NCBI RefSeq assembly: GCF_015752045.1
Contig: NZ_JADOUS010000002.1
Location: 1-64,000, forward strand
Length of the DNA stretch: 64,000 bases
Direction of reading: 5' to 3'
Origin: Arthrobacter_D sp015752045
Lineage (GTDB): Bacteria; Actinomycetota; Actinomycetes; Actinomycetales; Micrococcaceae
In this document: positions 41,131 through 50,108 of the stretch, piece after piece
Numbering within the stretch: position 1 is the stretch's first letter
Layout of the letters: each line of letters begins with the position of its first letter
Position numbers and translations under genes: made by a program
The notes under the pieces: model-generated
Database searches by the model: none
Seen by the model: the letters and a program-made list of their open reading frames with translations, nothing else
Told to the model about the DNA's origin: nothing

Positions 41131-41805
41131 TCAGTGGCGCGGGCCGAACCGCTGCTCAGCGGTGAGGGCGGATGCTCCCACGTAGCGGGTCAGCCAATCG
41201 TGCAGGGCGGCGGGTTCGCGCAGGAGCTCGTCGATGCCCGACGATGCGGAGGCGACATCCACCCAGGCAGGCCGGCGCACGCGATGATTGACCTCGATGC
41301 CCTTCCACCGCAGCAGATCCGCCCTCGGATGATTCGCCGGGTAGCCCCGGGGGACGCGCTTCAGCGGTTGCGCCCGTCCGGGGCGGATCATCATTCCCCG
41401 CGCGGTGACGGTACTGATCGCGGCGACCAGGGCCGCGCCCGAGGCCTCGTCGGCCACCGCGGCACGGAACCCGGCGAGCTGATCCGCTGCGGGCAGCGGC
41501 AGGCCGGTTGCGACCAGCAAGCCGAGGCTGCTCACGCGGATGAAGGCACCCACCCCGTCGGGGCGCTCGGCGACCGCGCCGATGAAGGTCTTGTACGGCG
41601 GGCTGTCCGCCCGGAACCTGACGTCGTTGTGGGGGCGGTAGATCCGCCAATCCGAGAACGACGTCAGGGCGGCACACACCGCGGAGAAGACCGGCCGGAT
41701 GCCTTCGTCGTACAGCCTGCGCTGGCGAGCCCAGAACTCACGCGTGTTGTCCGCCTCCAGCCGCGCGAAGAACGACTGCGCCTCATCGAAGATCGGACGA
41801 TCCAT
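41131..41805 (-). CDS. DUF2461 domain protein
   Basis: 224 residues from ATG 41805 (41814 also possible). DUF2461 features: FFARLEADNTREFWARQR near the start, RPHNDVRFRADSPPYKTF, and GYPANHPRADLLRWKGIEV. Function unknown. It splits hisC from hisB, with a 260-base gap on the hisB side in which I see no gene. Confidence 0.83.
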   Translation of the reverse strand: MDRPIFDEAQSFFARLEADNTREFWARQRRLYDEGIRPVFSAVCAALTSFSDWRIYRPHNDVRFRADSPPYKTFIGAVAERPDGVGAFIRVSSLGLLVATGLPLPAADQLAGFRAAVADEASGAALVAAISTVTARGMMIRPGRAQPLKRVPRGYPANHPRADLLRWKGIEVNHRVRRPAWVDVASASSGIDELLREPAALHDWLTRYVGASALTAEQRFGPRH

Positions 41806-41889
41806 GCGACACATGATGGGCGAAGCGTCCGGGCGGCGCAAGGCCGCCGGGAACGGTCCGGCAGGGCCCGGACCAGGCGGCGCCGACCG

Positions 41890-42987
41890 TCAGATCAGCG
41901 TCGCCAGCGCCGTCAGGAACGCCGTCGTCTCCTCCTCCGTGCCTGCGGTGACCCGGAGCGACCCCGGGATCCCGACATCACGGACGAGGACACCTGCTTC
42001 CAGGAGGCCCTGCCAGACACGGTGCGGGTCGTCGAGGCCCGAGAAGAAGACGAAATTCGAGTCCGAGGGGGCGGGCGAGAGCCCCAGGGTCTCGAGCTCT
42101 CGCACGATGCGGTCCCGCTGCACCTTGATCGCCTCGACGTTCGCCAGGAGCGTGTCCGCATGGGTGAGGGCGGCATTCGCGGCCGCCTGGGTGATGGCGG
42201 AGAGGTGGTACGGCAGCCGGACCAGCCGCAGGGCATCGGCGATCTCCGGCGCCGCCGCGAGGTAGCCGATCCGGGCACCGGCAAGGGCGAAGGCCTTGCT
42301 CATGGTCCGTGACACGAGCAACCGCGGGCGTCCCGACAGAAGGGTGAGGGCGCTCGCCGTACCTTCCTGCGCGAACTCGCCGTAGGCCTCGTCCACGATG
42401 ATGATGGCGCGCGCGTCCTCACCGGCCTCGTAGGCCGCCTCGACGACGTCGAGGCCGAGCGCCGTGCCGGTCGGATTGTTCGGCGAGCACAGGAACACGA
42501 TGTTCGCCCCGGATGTGCGGACGGCCCGGGCGGTGTCCTCGGGTGTCATGGTGTAGGCGGCGCCGCGGGCGGCGGTGACGTAGCGCGTGCCGGTCCCGCT
42601 CGCGAGCAAGGGGTACATCGAATACGTGGGCGGGAAGCCGATCGCGGTGCGTCCGGGCCCACCGAAGGCCTGGAGGACCTGCTGGAGGACCTCGTTGGAG
42701 CCGTTGGCGGCCCACAGCTGATCGGGCGTCAGGCCGTGCCCGAGATAGTCGGCGAGGTTCTTCCTCAGCTGGGTGAACTCGCGGTCGGGGTAGCGGTTGA
42801 GCCCCCGGGTCGCCTCCGCGACGGCCTCCACGATCGCGGCGTGCACGTCGGCCGGCACGCCGTGGGTGTTCTCGTTGACGTTGAGCAGGATGGGGACGTC
42901 CAGCTGCGGAGCGCCGTACGGGTGCAGCCCCACGAGGTCGTCGCGCAGAGGAAGGGCGGCTAGGGCTTCAACGGAGGAGGGCACCAC
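41890..42987 (-). CDS. hisC: Histidinol-phosphate aminotransferase
   Basis: 365 residues, PLP fold type I. LNVNENTHG near the N-terminus, NPTGT, IIVDEAYGEF, and the PLP lysine in SRTMSKAFALAGARIGY. Starts with tandem GTG codons; CTGGAG lies just upstream. Confidence 0.94.
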   Translation of the reverse strand: MVPSSVEALAALPLRDDLVGLHPYGAPQLDVPILLNVNENTHGVPADVHAAIVEAVAEATRGLNRYPDREFTQLRKNLADYLGHGLTPDQLWAANGSNEVLQQVLQAFGGPGRTAIGFPPTYSMYPLLASGTGTRYVTAARGAAYTMTPEDTARAVRTSGANIVFLCSPNNPTGTALGLDVVEAAYEAGEDARAIIIVDEAYGEFAQEGTASALTLLSGRPRLLVSRTMSKAFALAGARIGYLAAAPEIADALRLVRLPYHLSAITQAAANAALTHADTLLANVEAIKVQRDRIVRELETLGLSPAPSDSNFVFFSGLDDPHRVWQGLLEAGVLVRDVGIPGSLRVTAGTEEETTAFLTALATLI

Positions 42988-43060
42988 TCCAGTTTAAGGG
43001 ATGCCGTCTTCCGCGGGCGAATGGGCTGCGTCCGAGACTCGACCCCGACGCGGGTGGCGC

Positions 43061-43600
43061 TCACCCCTCGGCGGGGACCGCGATGCTCTGCCCGGCCTGC
43101 ACCACGGAGCTCGGCAGGTCGTTGAGCTCGACGATCTCCGCGACGACGTCCCGGGGATCGCGCTCCGGCGCGTAGAGCACGGCGAGATCCCACAGGGTCT
43201 CCCCGGTGGCGACACTCACCTCGACCGTGGCGGTGGACGTCGGCGCCGACTCCCCCGCCTGGGCCTGGGAGGTCAGGAACGCTGCCAGGAGGATCAGGGC
43301 CGCGACGGCCAGGGCGATCGGCAGGCCGACCAGCAGCAGGCGCCCGCGCCGCGTGAGCGTCAGGGGGCGTTCCGTACTCCGCTGCGTGGAGGTACGGGGC
43401 TGCATGGAGGTACCGGGCTGCATGGAGGTACCGGTCGTGTCCGAGGGACGGGCCGAGTGAGGGCTGGAGGGCGCCGCGAAGGCCGAAGGTGTCAGGGGGC
43501 CGGTGGACGGCGACGCTCCGGGCGCGGAGATCAGCCTGAGATGGCTTTCGGGGCGAGCGGGCGTCCACAGCGAGCTGCCATGCAGTACGGGTGTAACCAT
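43061..43600 (-). CDS. LysM-domain membrane protein divergent from lexA (Rv2719c/YneA-like)
   Basis: 179 residues. Ser/Pro/Thr-rich cytosolic N-terminus (about 1-80), one membrane helix (about 88-109), then an outside LysM domain (about 127-176: TGETLWDLAVLY, VEIVELNDL-like and GQSIAVP). The place beside lexA and the two LexA boxes match SOS-induced division inhibitors (YneA, DivS) and Rv2719c. Division arrest is inferred from position, not proven. It contains an 18-bp tandem repeat at 43381-43434. Confidence 0.85.
   Translation of the reverse strand: MVTPVLHGSSLWTPARPESHLRLISAPGASPSTGPLTPSAFAAPSSPHSARPSDTTGTSMQPGTSMQPRTSTQRSTERPLTLTRRGRLLLVGLPIALAVAALILLAAFLTSQAQAGESAPTSTATVEVSVATGETLWDLAVLYAPERDPRDVVAEIVELNDLPSSVVQAGQSIAVPAEG
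43381..43434. repeat. Three 18-bp tandem units in the LysM gene
   Basis: Units start gctgcatggaggtacc; the first has two changes, the other two are identical. In frame, they code Met-Gln-Pro-Gly-Thr-Ser type repeats just before the membrane helix. Confidence 0.9.
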
Positions 43601-43648
43601 TGCCGTTCCTCTTTCCTTCGAATGCCCTGACCGGGCGAAGCGCTCGGT

Positions 43649-43664
43649 TCGAACACACGTTCTA
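43649..43664. promoter_or_regulatory. SOS box 1 between LysM gene and lexA
   Basis: tcgaacacacgttcta: GAAC-N4-GTTC with matching outer bases. It lies 49 bases before the LysM gene and probably controls it. Confidence 0.85.
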
Positions 43665-43716
43665 ATAAGCCTCTGCCTATTTCTAGCATCTACGATCGAC
43701 CCGTGTCGAGACTCGC

Positions 43717-43732
43717 TCGAACATATGTTTGA
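43717..43732. promoter_or_regulatory. SOS box 2, overlapping the lexA -35
   Basis: tcgaacatatgtttga: one change from a perfect palindrome. Its end overlaps the -35 of lexA, consistent with repression. Confidence 0.85.
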
Positions 43733-43757
43733 AAAGTGCCCTCGTCTGTCCTAGCGT
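43729..43757 (+). promoter_or_regulatory. lexA promoter
   Basis: TTGAAA (43729-43734), 17-bp spacer, TAGCGT (43752-43757). The 5' untranslated region would be about 150 bases. The 317-base gap between the LysM gene and lexA otherwise holds no gene. Confidence 0.6.
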
Positions 43758-43917
43758 GGGGAGATCAGGACATCGTCGACGGATGCTGCTCTCCGAGGGC
43801 CGTTCCGTGGCCGATGCATCTCACACAACCAGCCGCCTCTGACAAAACGACTTCCGGTCCACGGGAGCGGACCGGCGGTGACGACGGGATCAGCGATCCC
43901 AGGCGAAAGGCGCAACA

Positions 43918-44697
43918 GTGGCGGAATCACCAGCGGCAGCCCGGCAGGAATCGAACACTGCCGACGTCCCGGCAGACGCCGTGCCCATCTCTGCGGGCCG
44001 GGGCAGGCCGCGCGGCCGCTCCGTGTCCAAGGGGCTGACCGCCCGGCAGCTGACGATCCTCGAGACGATCCAGCGGTCGATCGCCGACAAGGGGTACCCG
44101 CCGTCCATGCGGGAGATCGGCGACACCGTGGGCCTCGCGAGCCTGTCCAGCGTGACCCACCAGCTGGCGCAGCTCGAGAGGCTCGGGTACGTGCGCAGGG
44201 ACCCGAAGCGCCCCCGCGCCATGGAGGTCCTGCTCCCCCTGACCCTGGCTCCGGACACGTCGGGCGCGCACGCCGATTCGTCTCCGGACCGGAAGCCTGC
44301 CGTCGAGCACCGGATCGCCGTCGACACCGCCCTGGTGCCGCTCGTAGGGCGCATCGCCGCGGGTGGTCCGATCCTCGCGGACCAGGTGGTCGAGGATGTC
44401 ATGCCCCTCCCCCGCCAGCTCGTCGGCCACGGGGATCTCTTCATGCTCAGGGTCTCGGGAGACTCCATGGTGGACGCCGCGATCTGCGACGGCGACTGGG
44501 TGGTGGTCCGCAGGCAGCAGAGCGCACAGAACGGCGACATCGTCGCGGCGCTGCTCGACGAGGAGGCCACCGTCAAGACCTTCCGGCAGCGGGACGGGCA
44601 CACGTGGCTCCTGCCGCAGAACACCCGCTACGAGCCCATCCTGGGCGACCATGCCAGCATCATGGGCAAGGTCGTCTCGGTGCTGCGCGCGCTGTAG
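43918..44697 (+). CDS. lexA: SOS repressor LexA
   Basis: 259 residues from GTG 43918 (AGGCGAAAGG 7 bases upstream). Winged helix (about 40-100), hinge, and S24 peptidase domain. The Ala148-Gly149 cleavage site is in RIAAGG, the catalytic Ser183 in SGDSMVDA and Lys220 in ATVK. All self-cleavage residues are present. RecA filaments (recA at 53613) trigger cleavage. The N-terminal extension of about 38 residues is a common actinobacterial feature. Confidence 0.97.
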   Translation: MAESPAAARQESNTADVPADAVPISAGRGRPRGRSVSKGLTARQLTILETIQRSIADKGYPPSMREIGDTVGLASLSSVTHQLAQLERLGYVRRDPKRPRAMEVLLPLTLAPDTSGAHADSSPDRKPAVEHRIAVDTALVPLVGRIAAGGPILADQVVEDVMPLPRQLVGHGDLFMLRVSGDSMVDAAICDGDWVVVRRQQSAQNGDIVAALLDEEATVKTFRQRDGHTWLLPQNTRYEPILGDHASIMGKVVSVLRAL

Positions 44698-44731
44698 CTT
44701 CCGCGCGGGAGGCCGCGCCGCCCGGGACTTA

Positions 44732-46804
44732 TCAGCGCCCCGAGAGCCGCTCCAGGATCCCCGTGACGGTGGCGCGGTCCGTCGTCGCCCAGAAGGGCGG
44801 GAGGGCGGCCCGGAGGAATCCCCCGTACCGGGCGGTGGCGAGCCGACTGTCCAGGACGGCGACCACGCCCCGGTCCCCCGTGGCCCTGATCAGGCGGCCG
44901 GCGCCCTGTGCGAGCCGGACGGCCGCATGGGTGGCGGACACGCTCATGAATCCGTTGCCACCGTTCCGGGCCACCGCCCTGGTGCGGGCGGTCATCAAGG
45001 GATCGTCGGGCCGGGGGAACGGGATGCGATCGATCACGACCAGCCGGCACGAGGACCCCGGCACGTCCACGCCCTGCCACAGTGACATGGTGCCGAACAG
45101 GCAGGTGTCCGGTTCCTCCGCGAACTGCGTCACCAGCGCATTCAGTGAGGACTCCCCCTGGCACAGGATCTCGAAATCGACCTTCGGGCGCAGAGCCTCC
45201 GCCGCCTCCTCGGCAGCGCGCTTCGACGAGAACAGTCCCAGCGCGCCCCCACGGGACGCCCTGAGCAGTCCGAGGAGCTCCTCGAGCTGCGCCTCGGAGG
45301 TGCCGCGTTCGGGTTTCGGGAGGTCCTTCGCCACGTAGAGCACGCCCTGCCGCGGGTAGTCGAAGGGGCTCCCGACGTCGACGCCGGTCCAGGCGGGTGC
45401 ACCGGGACCGCTGAGGCCCAGTGATCCCGCGACGGGGCCGAACTCGGAGCCGATGGCGAGGGTCGCGGAGGTGAGGATCACGGTGTGGTCCTCGAACAAC
45501 CCCTCCCGCAGCCGCCCGGCGACGGACAGCGGTGCGACGTTCAGCGTCGCGGGCGCGCTCTCGTCGGGCTGCGCGTAGCCGGATCCCGGCGTGAAGGTGC
45601 TGGGGCGCGACGCCCAGACCACCTCGTTGACGTCGGAGGCGGCGAGGATCCTCTCGGCGAGCTCGAAGACCAGGGTGGCGCGGGACCGCGCGACCTGCCG
45701 GCCGCCGTCGACGTCGGCTTCGGACTTGCCATCCGTCTTCGTGTCCGACAGCGCAGCCCGGGAGGCGTCACGGACCTGGGCGAGGGCCTGCTCGAGATCC
45801 TCCGGGAGGCCGCCCGGCAGCAGGCCAGAGGGGACGAGCTCGGCTGCCGCCTCGAACGCGTCGGCGGCCGTGTCGAGGGATCCGGTGCCGATCGAGGCGT
45901 GGCGGCGGAGCGCCGCGGCGGCCGCGCTCACCATCGAGGCGGAGAGCTGGCCGGAGACGGCTCCGGTCACGCGGTCGTGGAGCTCGTGCGCCTCGTCGAT
46001 GACGACGACGTCGTACTCCGGCAGGACCGCGAGACCCTCGAAGGCGCTGATCGCGAGCATCGCGTGGTTGGTGATGATGATGTCGGCGTCCGCCGCTGCG
46101 GCGCGCGCCTTCTCACTGAAGCACTCCTGGGCCATCGGGCAGCGGGCAGCGCCGAGGCACTCCATGCTGGAGACGGACACCTGGCGCCACGCGCGGTCGC
46201 TCACGCCCGGGACGAGGTCGTCGCGGTCGCCGGTCCCGGTCTCCTCGGCCCATTCACGCAGCCGCACGACGTCCCTGCCGAGCGCCGAGGACGGGCCGTC
46301 GACGGCCGGGGCCGGATGCGGTGCGGCGTCCTCACCGAGACTGAAGAGGGTTCCGGGCGCGTCCTCCTCCGGGAACCCGCCGCCGGTCTTGTGGAGGCAG
46401 ACGTAGTTCGACCGGCCCTTGAGCAGGGCGACGTCGACGGGGCGCGTGAGCGCGGGCCTCACGGCGTCAAGAAGGCGCGGCAGGTCCCGGCCCACGATCT
46501 GCGCCTGGAGGGCCAGCGTGGCCGTCGAGACGATCGAGGGCTTGTCGCTGTCCATCGCATGGGCGATCAGCGGGACCAGGTACGCGAGCGACTTCCCGGT
46601 GCCGGTGCCGGCCTGGACGAGCAGGTGCTCGCCCGCGCGGATCGACTCGCTGACCTGGCGGACCATCTCGTGCTGACCGGAGCGCATCTCCCCGCCCATG
46701 GCGCCCACGGCGGCGTCGAGCAGTTCGAGGGCCTGCCGGGCTTCAGCCGAAGGGCGAGCCGCGTCCGGCGCCGCCACGGCGCCGGACCGCGTGCTCTCAC
46801 TCAT
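44732..46804 (-). CDS. dinG: DinG-family ATP-dependent helicase (XPD-like)
   Basis: 690 residues: Walker A QAGTGTGKSLAYLVP (about 64-78), four iron-sulfur-type cysteines (NYVCLHK and MECLGAARCPMAQECF), DEAH box VIDEAHELHD, and C-terminal motif VI GAGRLIRATGDRGVV. 5'-3' helicase of the XPD group. No SOS box was seen in front of it. It overlaps hflX by 8 bases and ends convergent with lexA. Confidence 0.92.
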   Translation of the reverse strand: MSESTRSGAVAAPDAARPSAEARQALELLDAAVGAMGGEMRSGQHEMVRQVSESIRAGEHLLVQAGTGTGKSLAYLVPLIAHAMDSDKPSIVSTATLALQAQIVGRDLPRLLDAVRPALTRPVDVALLKGRSNYVCLHKTGGGFPEEDAPGTLFSLGEDAAPHPAPAVDGPSSALGRDVVRLREWAEETGTGDRDDLVPGVSDRAWRQVSVSSMECLGAARCPMAQECFSEKARAAAADADIIITNHAMLAISAFEGLAVLPEYDVVVIDEAHELHDRVTGAVSGQLSASMVSAAAAALRRHASIGTGSLDTAADAFEAAAELVPSGLLPGGLPEDLEQALAQVRDASRAALSDTKTDGKSEADVDGGRQVARSRATLVFELAERILAASDVNEVVWASRPSTFTPGSGYAQPDESAPATLNVAPLSVAGRLREGLFEDHTVILTSATLAIGSEFGPVAGSLGLSGPGAPAWTGVDVGSPFDYPRQGVLYVAKDLPKPERGTSEAQLEELLGLLRASRGGALGLFSSKRAAEEAAEALRPKVDFEILCQGESSLNALVTQFAEEPDTCLFGTMSLWQGVDVPGSSCRLVVIDRIPFPRPDDPLMTARTRAVARNGGNGFMSVSATHAAVRLAQGAGRLIRATGDRGVVAVLDSRLATARYGGFLRAALPPFWATTDRATVTGILERLSGR

Positions 46805-48380
46805 GCCGGACGTACGCCTCCAGCTCGGCGGCCAGGCCCTCCCGGACCATCACTTCGAGGCGTGTCCCCTCGCCGACGTGTTCCAGGCCGAGGATCTCGA
46901 CGTCCTCCTCGTGGAGGCGGCTGAGGATCTCCCCGCGCGCGTACGGCACCATGAGGTCCAGCTTCACACCCGGTCGGGGGATGTTCGTGCTGATCAGCTG
47001 GCGCAGCTCCGTGAGCCCTGCACCGGTGCGCGCCGAGACGACGACGGACCGGGGTTCGCGCTGCCGCAGGCGCTCGATGACGAACGGGTCCGCGGCGTCG
47101 GCCTTGTTCAGCACGATGATCTCGGGCACCCTGCGGGCGTCGACCTCCGTCAGCACGGCGCGGACCGCGGCGATCTGCCCTTCGGGGTCGGGGTGGGATG
47201 CGTCGACGACGTGCAGGATCAGGTCGGAGTCGGCGACCTCCTCCAGCGTCGAGCGGAACGCCTCGATGAGCTGGGTGGGCAGCGAGCGGACGAATCCGAC
47301 CGTGTCCGCCAGGGTGTAGCCGATCCCGTCCGGCGTCTCCGCCTTGCGGACCGTCGGATCCAGAGTGGCGAACAGCGCGTTCTCGACGAGCACCCCGGCG
47401 TCGGTGAGCCGGTTCAGCAGCGACGACTTGCCGGCGTTCGTGTAGCCGGCGATGGCGACGGACGGCACCTGGTTGCGGCGGCGGTTGGAACGCTTGGTCT
47501 CCCGCGCGGGCTTCATCCCGGCGATCTCACGGCGGAGCTTGGCCATGCGCGTGCGGATCTTCCGGCGGTCGAGCTCGATCTTCGTCTCACCCGGACCACG
47601 CGAGCCCATGCCGGACCCTGCGCTGCCGACCTGGCCACCGGCCTGGCGGGACATCGACTCGCCCCAGCCGCGCAGGCGCGGCAGCAGGTACTCGAGCTGC
47701 GCGAGCTCGACCTGGGCCTTGCCCTCACGGCTCTTGGCGTGCTGGGCGAAGATGTCGAGGATCAGCGCGGTCCGGTCGATCACCTTGACCTTTACGATGT
47801 CCTCCAGCCCGCGACGCTGGGACGGCGACAGTTCGCTGTCGACGATCACGGTGTCCGCCCCGGTCGCCTGGACGATGCCCTTCAGCTCCTGGGCCTTGCC
47901 CGAGCCGAGGAACGTGCCCGGGTCCGGCTTCAGGCGCCGCTGCACGATGCCGTCGAGCACCTCGGATCCGGCCGTCTCGGCCAGTGCCGCGAGCTCCTGG
48001 AGCGAATTCTCGGCATCCTGCGCCGTCCCTTCGCTCCACAGGCCGGCGAGGACGACCCGCTCCAGCCGGAGCTGCCGGTACTCGACCTCGGTGACGTCCT
48101 CGAGTTCGGTGGACAGCCCCGCGACACGTCGGAGCGCCCGGCGCTCGGCCAGGTCCTGCTGGTCTCCGTCGGCGTCCGACGGCTCCTCGTCCTGGGACAG
48201 GGCCTGTGCCCGTGATCGCCAGGTCTTCTCGGTCGGTGCGGGGGTCTCCCCCGGCCCGGGTGTCGCGTTCTTCGCCTTGGCCACGGCAGCTTCGTCGCTG
48301 GCGAGGATCCGGTCGATGACGGCTTGGATCTCCTCCGGGCCCATGTCGGCGCCGGTGGAATGTCCGTGATTCTCGGTCAT
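46797..48380 (-). CDS. hflX: GTPase HflX
   Basis: 527 residues from ATG 48380 (GGGAG close upstream). N-terminal HflX domain with LDIFAQHAKSREGKAQVELAQLEYLLPRL and GSGMGSRGPGETKIELDRR. G domain with G1 GYTNAGKSSLLN, G3 DTVGFVRSLP and G4 NKAD. Ribosome-splitting rescue factor after stress. An acidic extension of about 90 residues precedes the core. Operon with dinG. Confidence 0.95.
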   Translation of the reverse strand: MTENHGHSTGADMGPEEIQAVIDRILASDEAAVAKAKNATPGPGETPAPTEKTWRSRAQALSQDEEPSDADGDQQDLAERRALRRVAGLSTELEDVTEVEYRQLRLERVVLAGLWSEGTAQDAENSLQELAALAETAGSEVLDGIVQRRLKPDPGTFLGSGKAQELKGIVQATGADTVIVDSELSPSQRRGLEDIVKVKVIDRTALILDIFAQHAKSREGKAQVELAQLEYLLPRLRGWGESMSRQAGGQVGSAGSGMGSRGPGETKIELDRRKIRTRMAKLRREIAGMKPARETKRSNRRRNQVPSVAIAGYTNAGKSSLLNRLTDAGVLVENALFATLDPTVRKAETPDGIGYTLADTVGFVRSLPTQLIEAFRSTLEEVADSDLILHVVDASHPDPEGQIAAVRAVLTEVDARRVPEIIVLNKADAADPFVIERLRQREPRSVVVSARTGAGLTELRQLISTNIPRPGVKLDLMVPYARGEILSRLHEEDVEILGLEHVGEGTRLEVMVREGLAAELEAYVRHE

Positions 48381-48502
48381 GGTCTCCCTAGGTGGATGTC
48401 CCACAATCCTACGACCGACGCCGGGGCGCGCTCCAGCGTATTCTCCCAGCGCGAAACCCGCCGGCTCGGACGTGTCCCCGGCATGCCACTAGGCTTTCGT
48501 CC

Positions 48503-49111
48503 ATGGAGTCTCAGCATTATTTCAGCGCCCAGCCAGCGGGACCCGACACCCGGCGACCGCTCTCCGTCGTCCTGGACGGCGTGCGCCGGGACCTCGTGAC
48601 CTCGTCGGGCCTGTTCAGCCCCGACGGCGTCGACAAGGGCACCGCGATCCTGCTCGACGCCGTACCCGCGCCGCAGGGGCGCCGCATGCTGGATCTCGGC
48701 AGCGGGTGGGGGCCGATCGCCCTCACCATGGCCCTGAAGGCGCCCGACGCCGCGGTCTATGCCGTCGACGTCAACGAGCGGTGCGTGGCGCTGACCGCGG
48801 AGAACGCCGCACGGCTGGGACTGGGTAACGTGGCGGCCGGCACCCCCGACGCCGTCGAGGCGGCACTCGAGTTCGACACCATCTGGTCCAATCCGCCCAT
48901 CCGCATCGGGAAGCAGGAACTGCACGCGCTGCTCCTGCGCTGGCTTCCGCGCCTCGCTCCGGACGGACGGGCCTGGCTGGTGGTGCAGAAGAACCTCGGC
49001 GCCGACTCGCTGCAGCGCTGGCTCGGCGAGGAGCTGCCCGCGGGCTTCCTGGTCCGGCGCGCGGAGACGTCCAAGTCCTTCCGCATCATCGAGGTGCACC
49101 GGGCGGGCTGA
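48503..49111 (+). CDS. Class I SAM-dependent methyltransferase, RsmC-like
   Basis: 202 residues: SAM motif I LDLGSGWGPIALTMA, an acidic VDVNERCVALTAENA, and the N6/N2-type catalytic SNPPIRIGK. It resembles the C-terminal half of RsmC (16S rRNA G1207 methyltransferase); target not known. TAGGCT ends 7 bases before the ATG, suggesting a leaderless transcript. Divergent from hflX. Confidence 0.88.
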   Translation: MESQHYFSAQPAGPDTRRPLSVVLDGVRRDLVTSSGLFSPDGVDKGTAILLDAVPAPQGRRMLDLGSGWGPIALTMALKAPDAAVYAVDVNERCVALTAENAARLGLGNVAAGTPDAVEAALEFDTIWSNPPIRIGKQELHALLLRWLPRLAPDGRAWLVVQKNLGADSLQRWLGEELPAGFLVRRAETSKSFRIIEVHRAG

Positions 49112-49112
49112 A

Positions 49113-49126
49113 CCCCGACGTCGGGG
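49113..49126. terminator. Short palindrome between convergent genes
   Basis: ccccgacgtcgggg (5-bp stem, 4-base loop) directly after the methyltransferase stop. Too short to be a confident terminator. Confidence 0.3.
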
Positions 49127-49153
49127 GATGCCCCGGGGTCCTCCCACCCCGGC

Positions 49154-50104
49154 TCAGCCGGCGGGAAGGAGCATGCCCTCCGCCACCAGGGTCGCCGGGC
49201 CGCTGAGCTGCACGTGTTCGCGGCCGTCCGGGCCGGCGAAGAAGGTCACCCCGACGACGCCGCCCGGGACGGTCACCTGCCACTGCGCCGGGGCGCCCTG
49301 GCCGGCCCAGAATCGGGTGGCCGCCGCCGCGGCACACGCACCCGTGCCGCAGGACTGGGTCTCGCCGACGCCCCGCTCGTGGACGCGCATGCTGAGCCGG
49401 CCGACGCCGTCGTCGCCCACCAGCGGATCGGAGGGCACCACGACCTCCACGTTGGTCCCCTCGGGCGGCACCGGCTGCACGGCCGGTGCCCGGTGCAGTT
49501 CGGTCTTCCGCAGTTCGGCGGCCTCGGCCAGTGCGACGACGGTGTGCGGGTTGCCCATGCTGATCGACAGCGCGGGGCGGTCGACGTCGAGTCCGCCGAT
49601 GTCGACGAGCGAGTCCATACCGCGGGCCACGGCCGCCTCGGGGAAGATGAACTCCCAGGGGCCCATGTCCACCGCGTACCCGTCCTGCGATCGGGTCACG
49701 CGCTTGACGCCCGCGCGGGTGCCGATGGCGAGCTCGCCGCCCTCGGGCAGCTCGGCGACGGACGAGGCGAGCAGGAAGTGCGCGAAGACGCGGACCCCGT
49801 TGCCGCACATCTCGGACACCGAGCCGTCGGCGTTGCGGTAGTCCATGAACCATTCGGCGTCGGGCTCGGTCTGCAGGAGCGCCCGCCCCTCGGGCAGCGC
49901 GGACGAGCGCACGGCACGGATGTATCCGTCCGCGCCGATGCCCCGGTGGCGGTCGCAGAGGGATGCGACGAACGCGGCGTCGTCCGGAGCCGTCGCGTCC
50001 GGGTCGAGCGTCAGGATGAAGTCGTTGCCGGTGCCATGGCCCTTGGTGAAGGATAGGCCGGCGGACTGCCGGGACGGGGTGGCATGGGCGCGGTAGTCGG
50101 TCAC
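49154..50104 (-). CDS. dapF: Diaminopimelate epimerase
   Basis: 316 residues, lysine and peptidoglycan pathway. Two catalytic cysteines, in SEMCGNGVRVFA and QSCGTGACAAAAA. N-terminal FTKGHGTGNDFI is typical. GTG start 50104, 4 bases after the miaA stop. dapA at 62241 belongs to the same pathway. Confidence 0.95.
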   Translation of the reverse strand: MTDYRAHATPSRQSAGLSFTKGHGTGNDFILTLDPDATAPDDAAFVASLCDRHRGIGADGYIRAVRSSALPEGRALLQTEPDAEWFMDYRNADGSVSEMCGNGVRVFAHFLLASSVAELPEGGELAIGTRAGVKRVTRSQDGYAVDMGPWEFIFPEAAVARGMDSLVDIGGLDVDRPALSISMGNPHTVVALAEAAELRKTELHRAPAVQPVPPEGTNVEVVVPSDPLVGDDGVGRLSMRVHERGVGETQSCGTGACAAAAATRFWAGQGAPAQWQVTVPGGVVGVTFFAGPDGREHVQLSGPATLVAEGMLLPAG

Positions 50105-50108
50105 CGTC

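Noticed and set aside
48381..48460. Possible ClgR operator upstream of hflX
   Set aside because: The CGC and GCG halves are four, not five, bases apart; does not fit the pattern I know.
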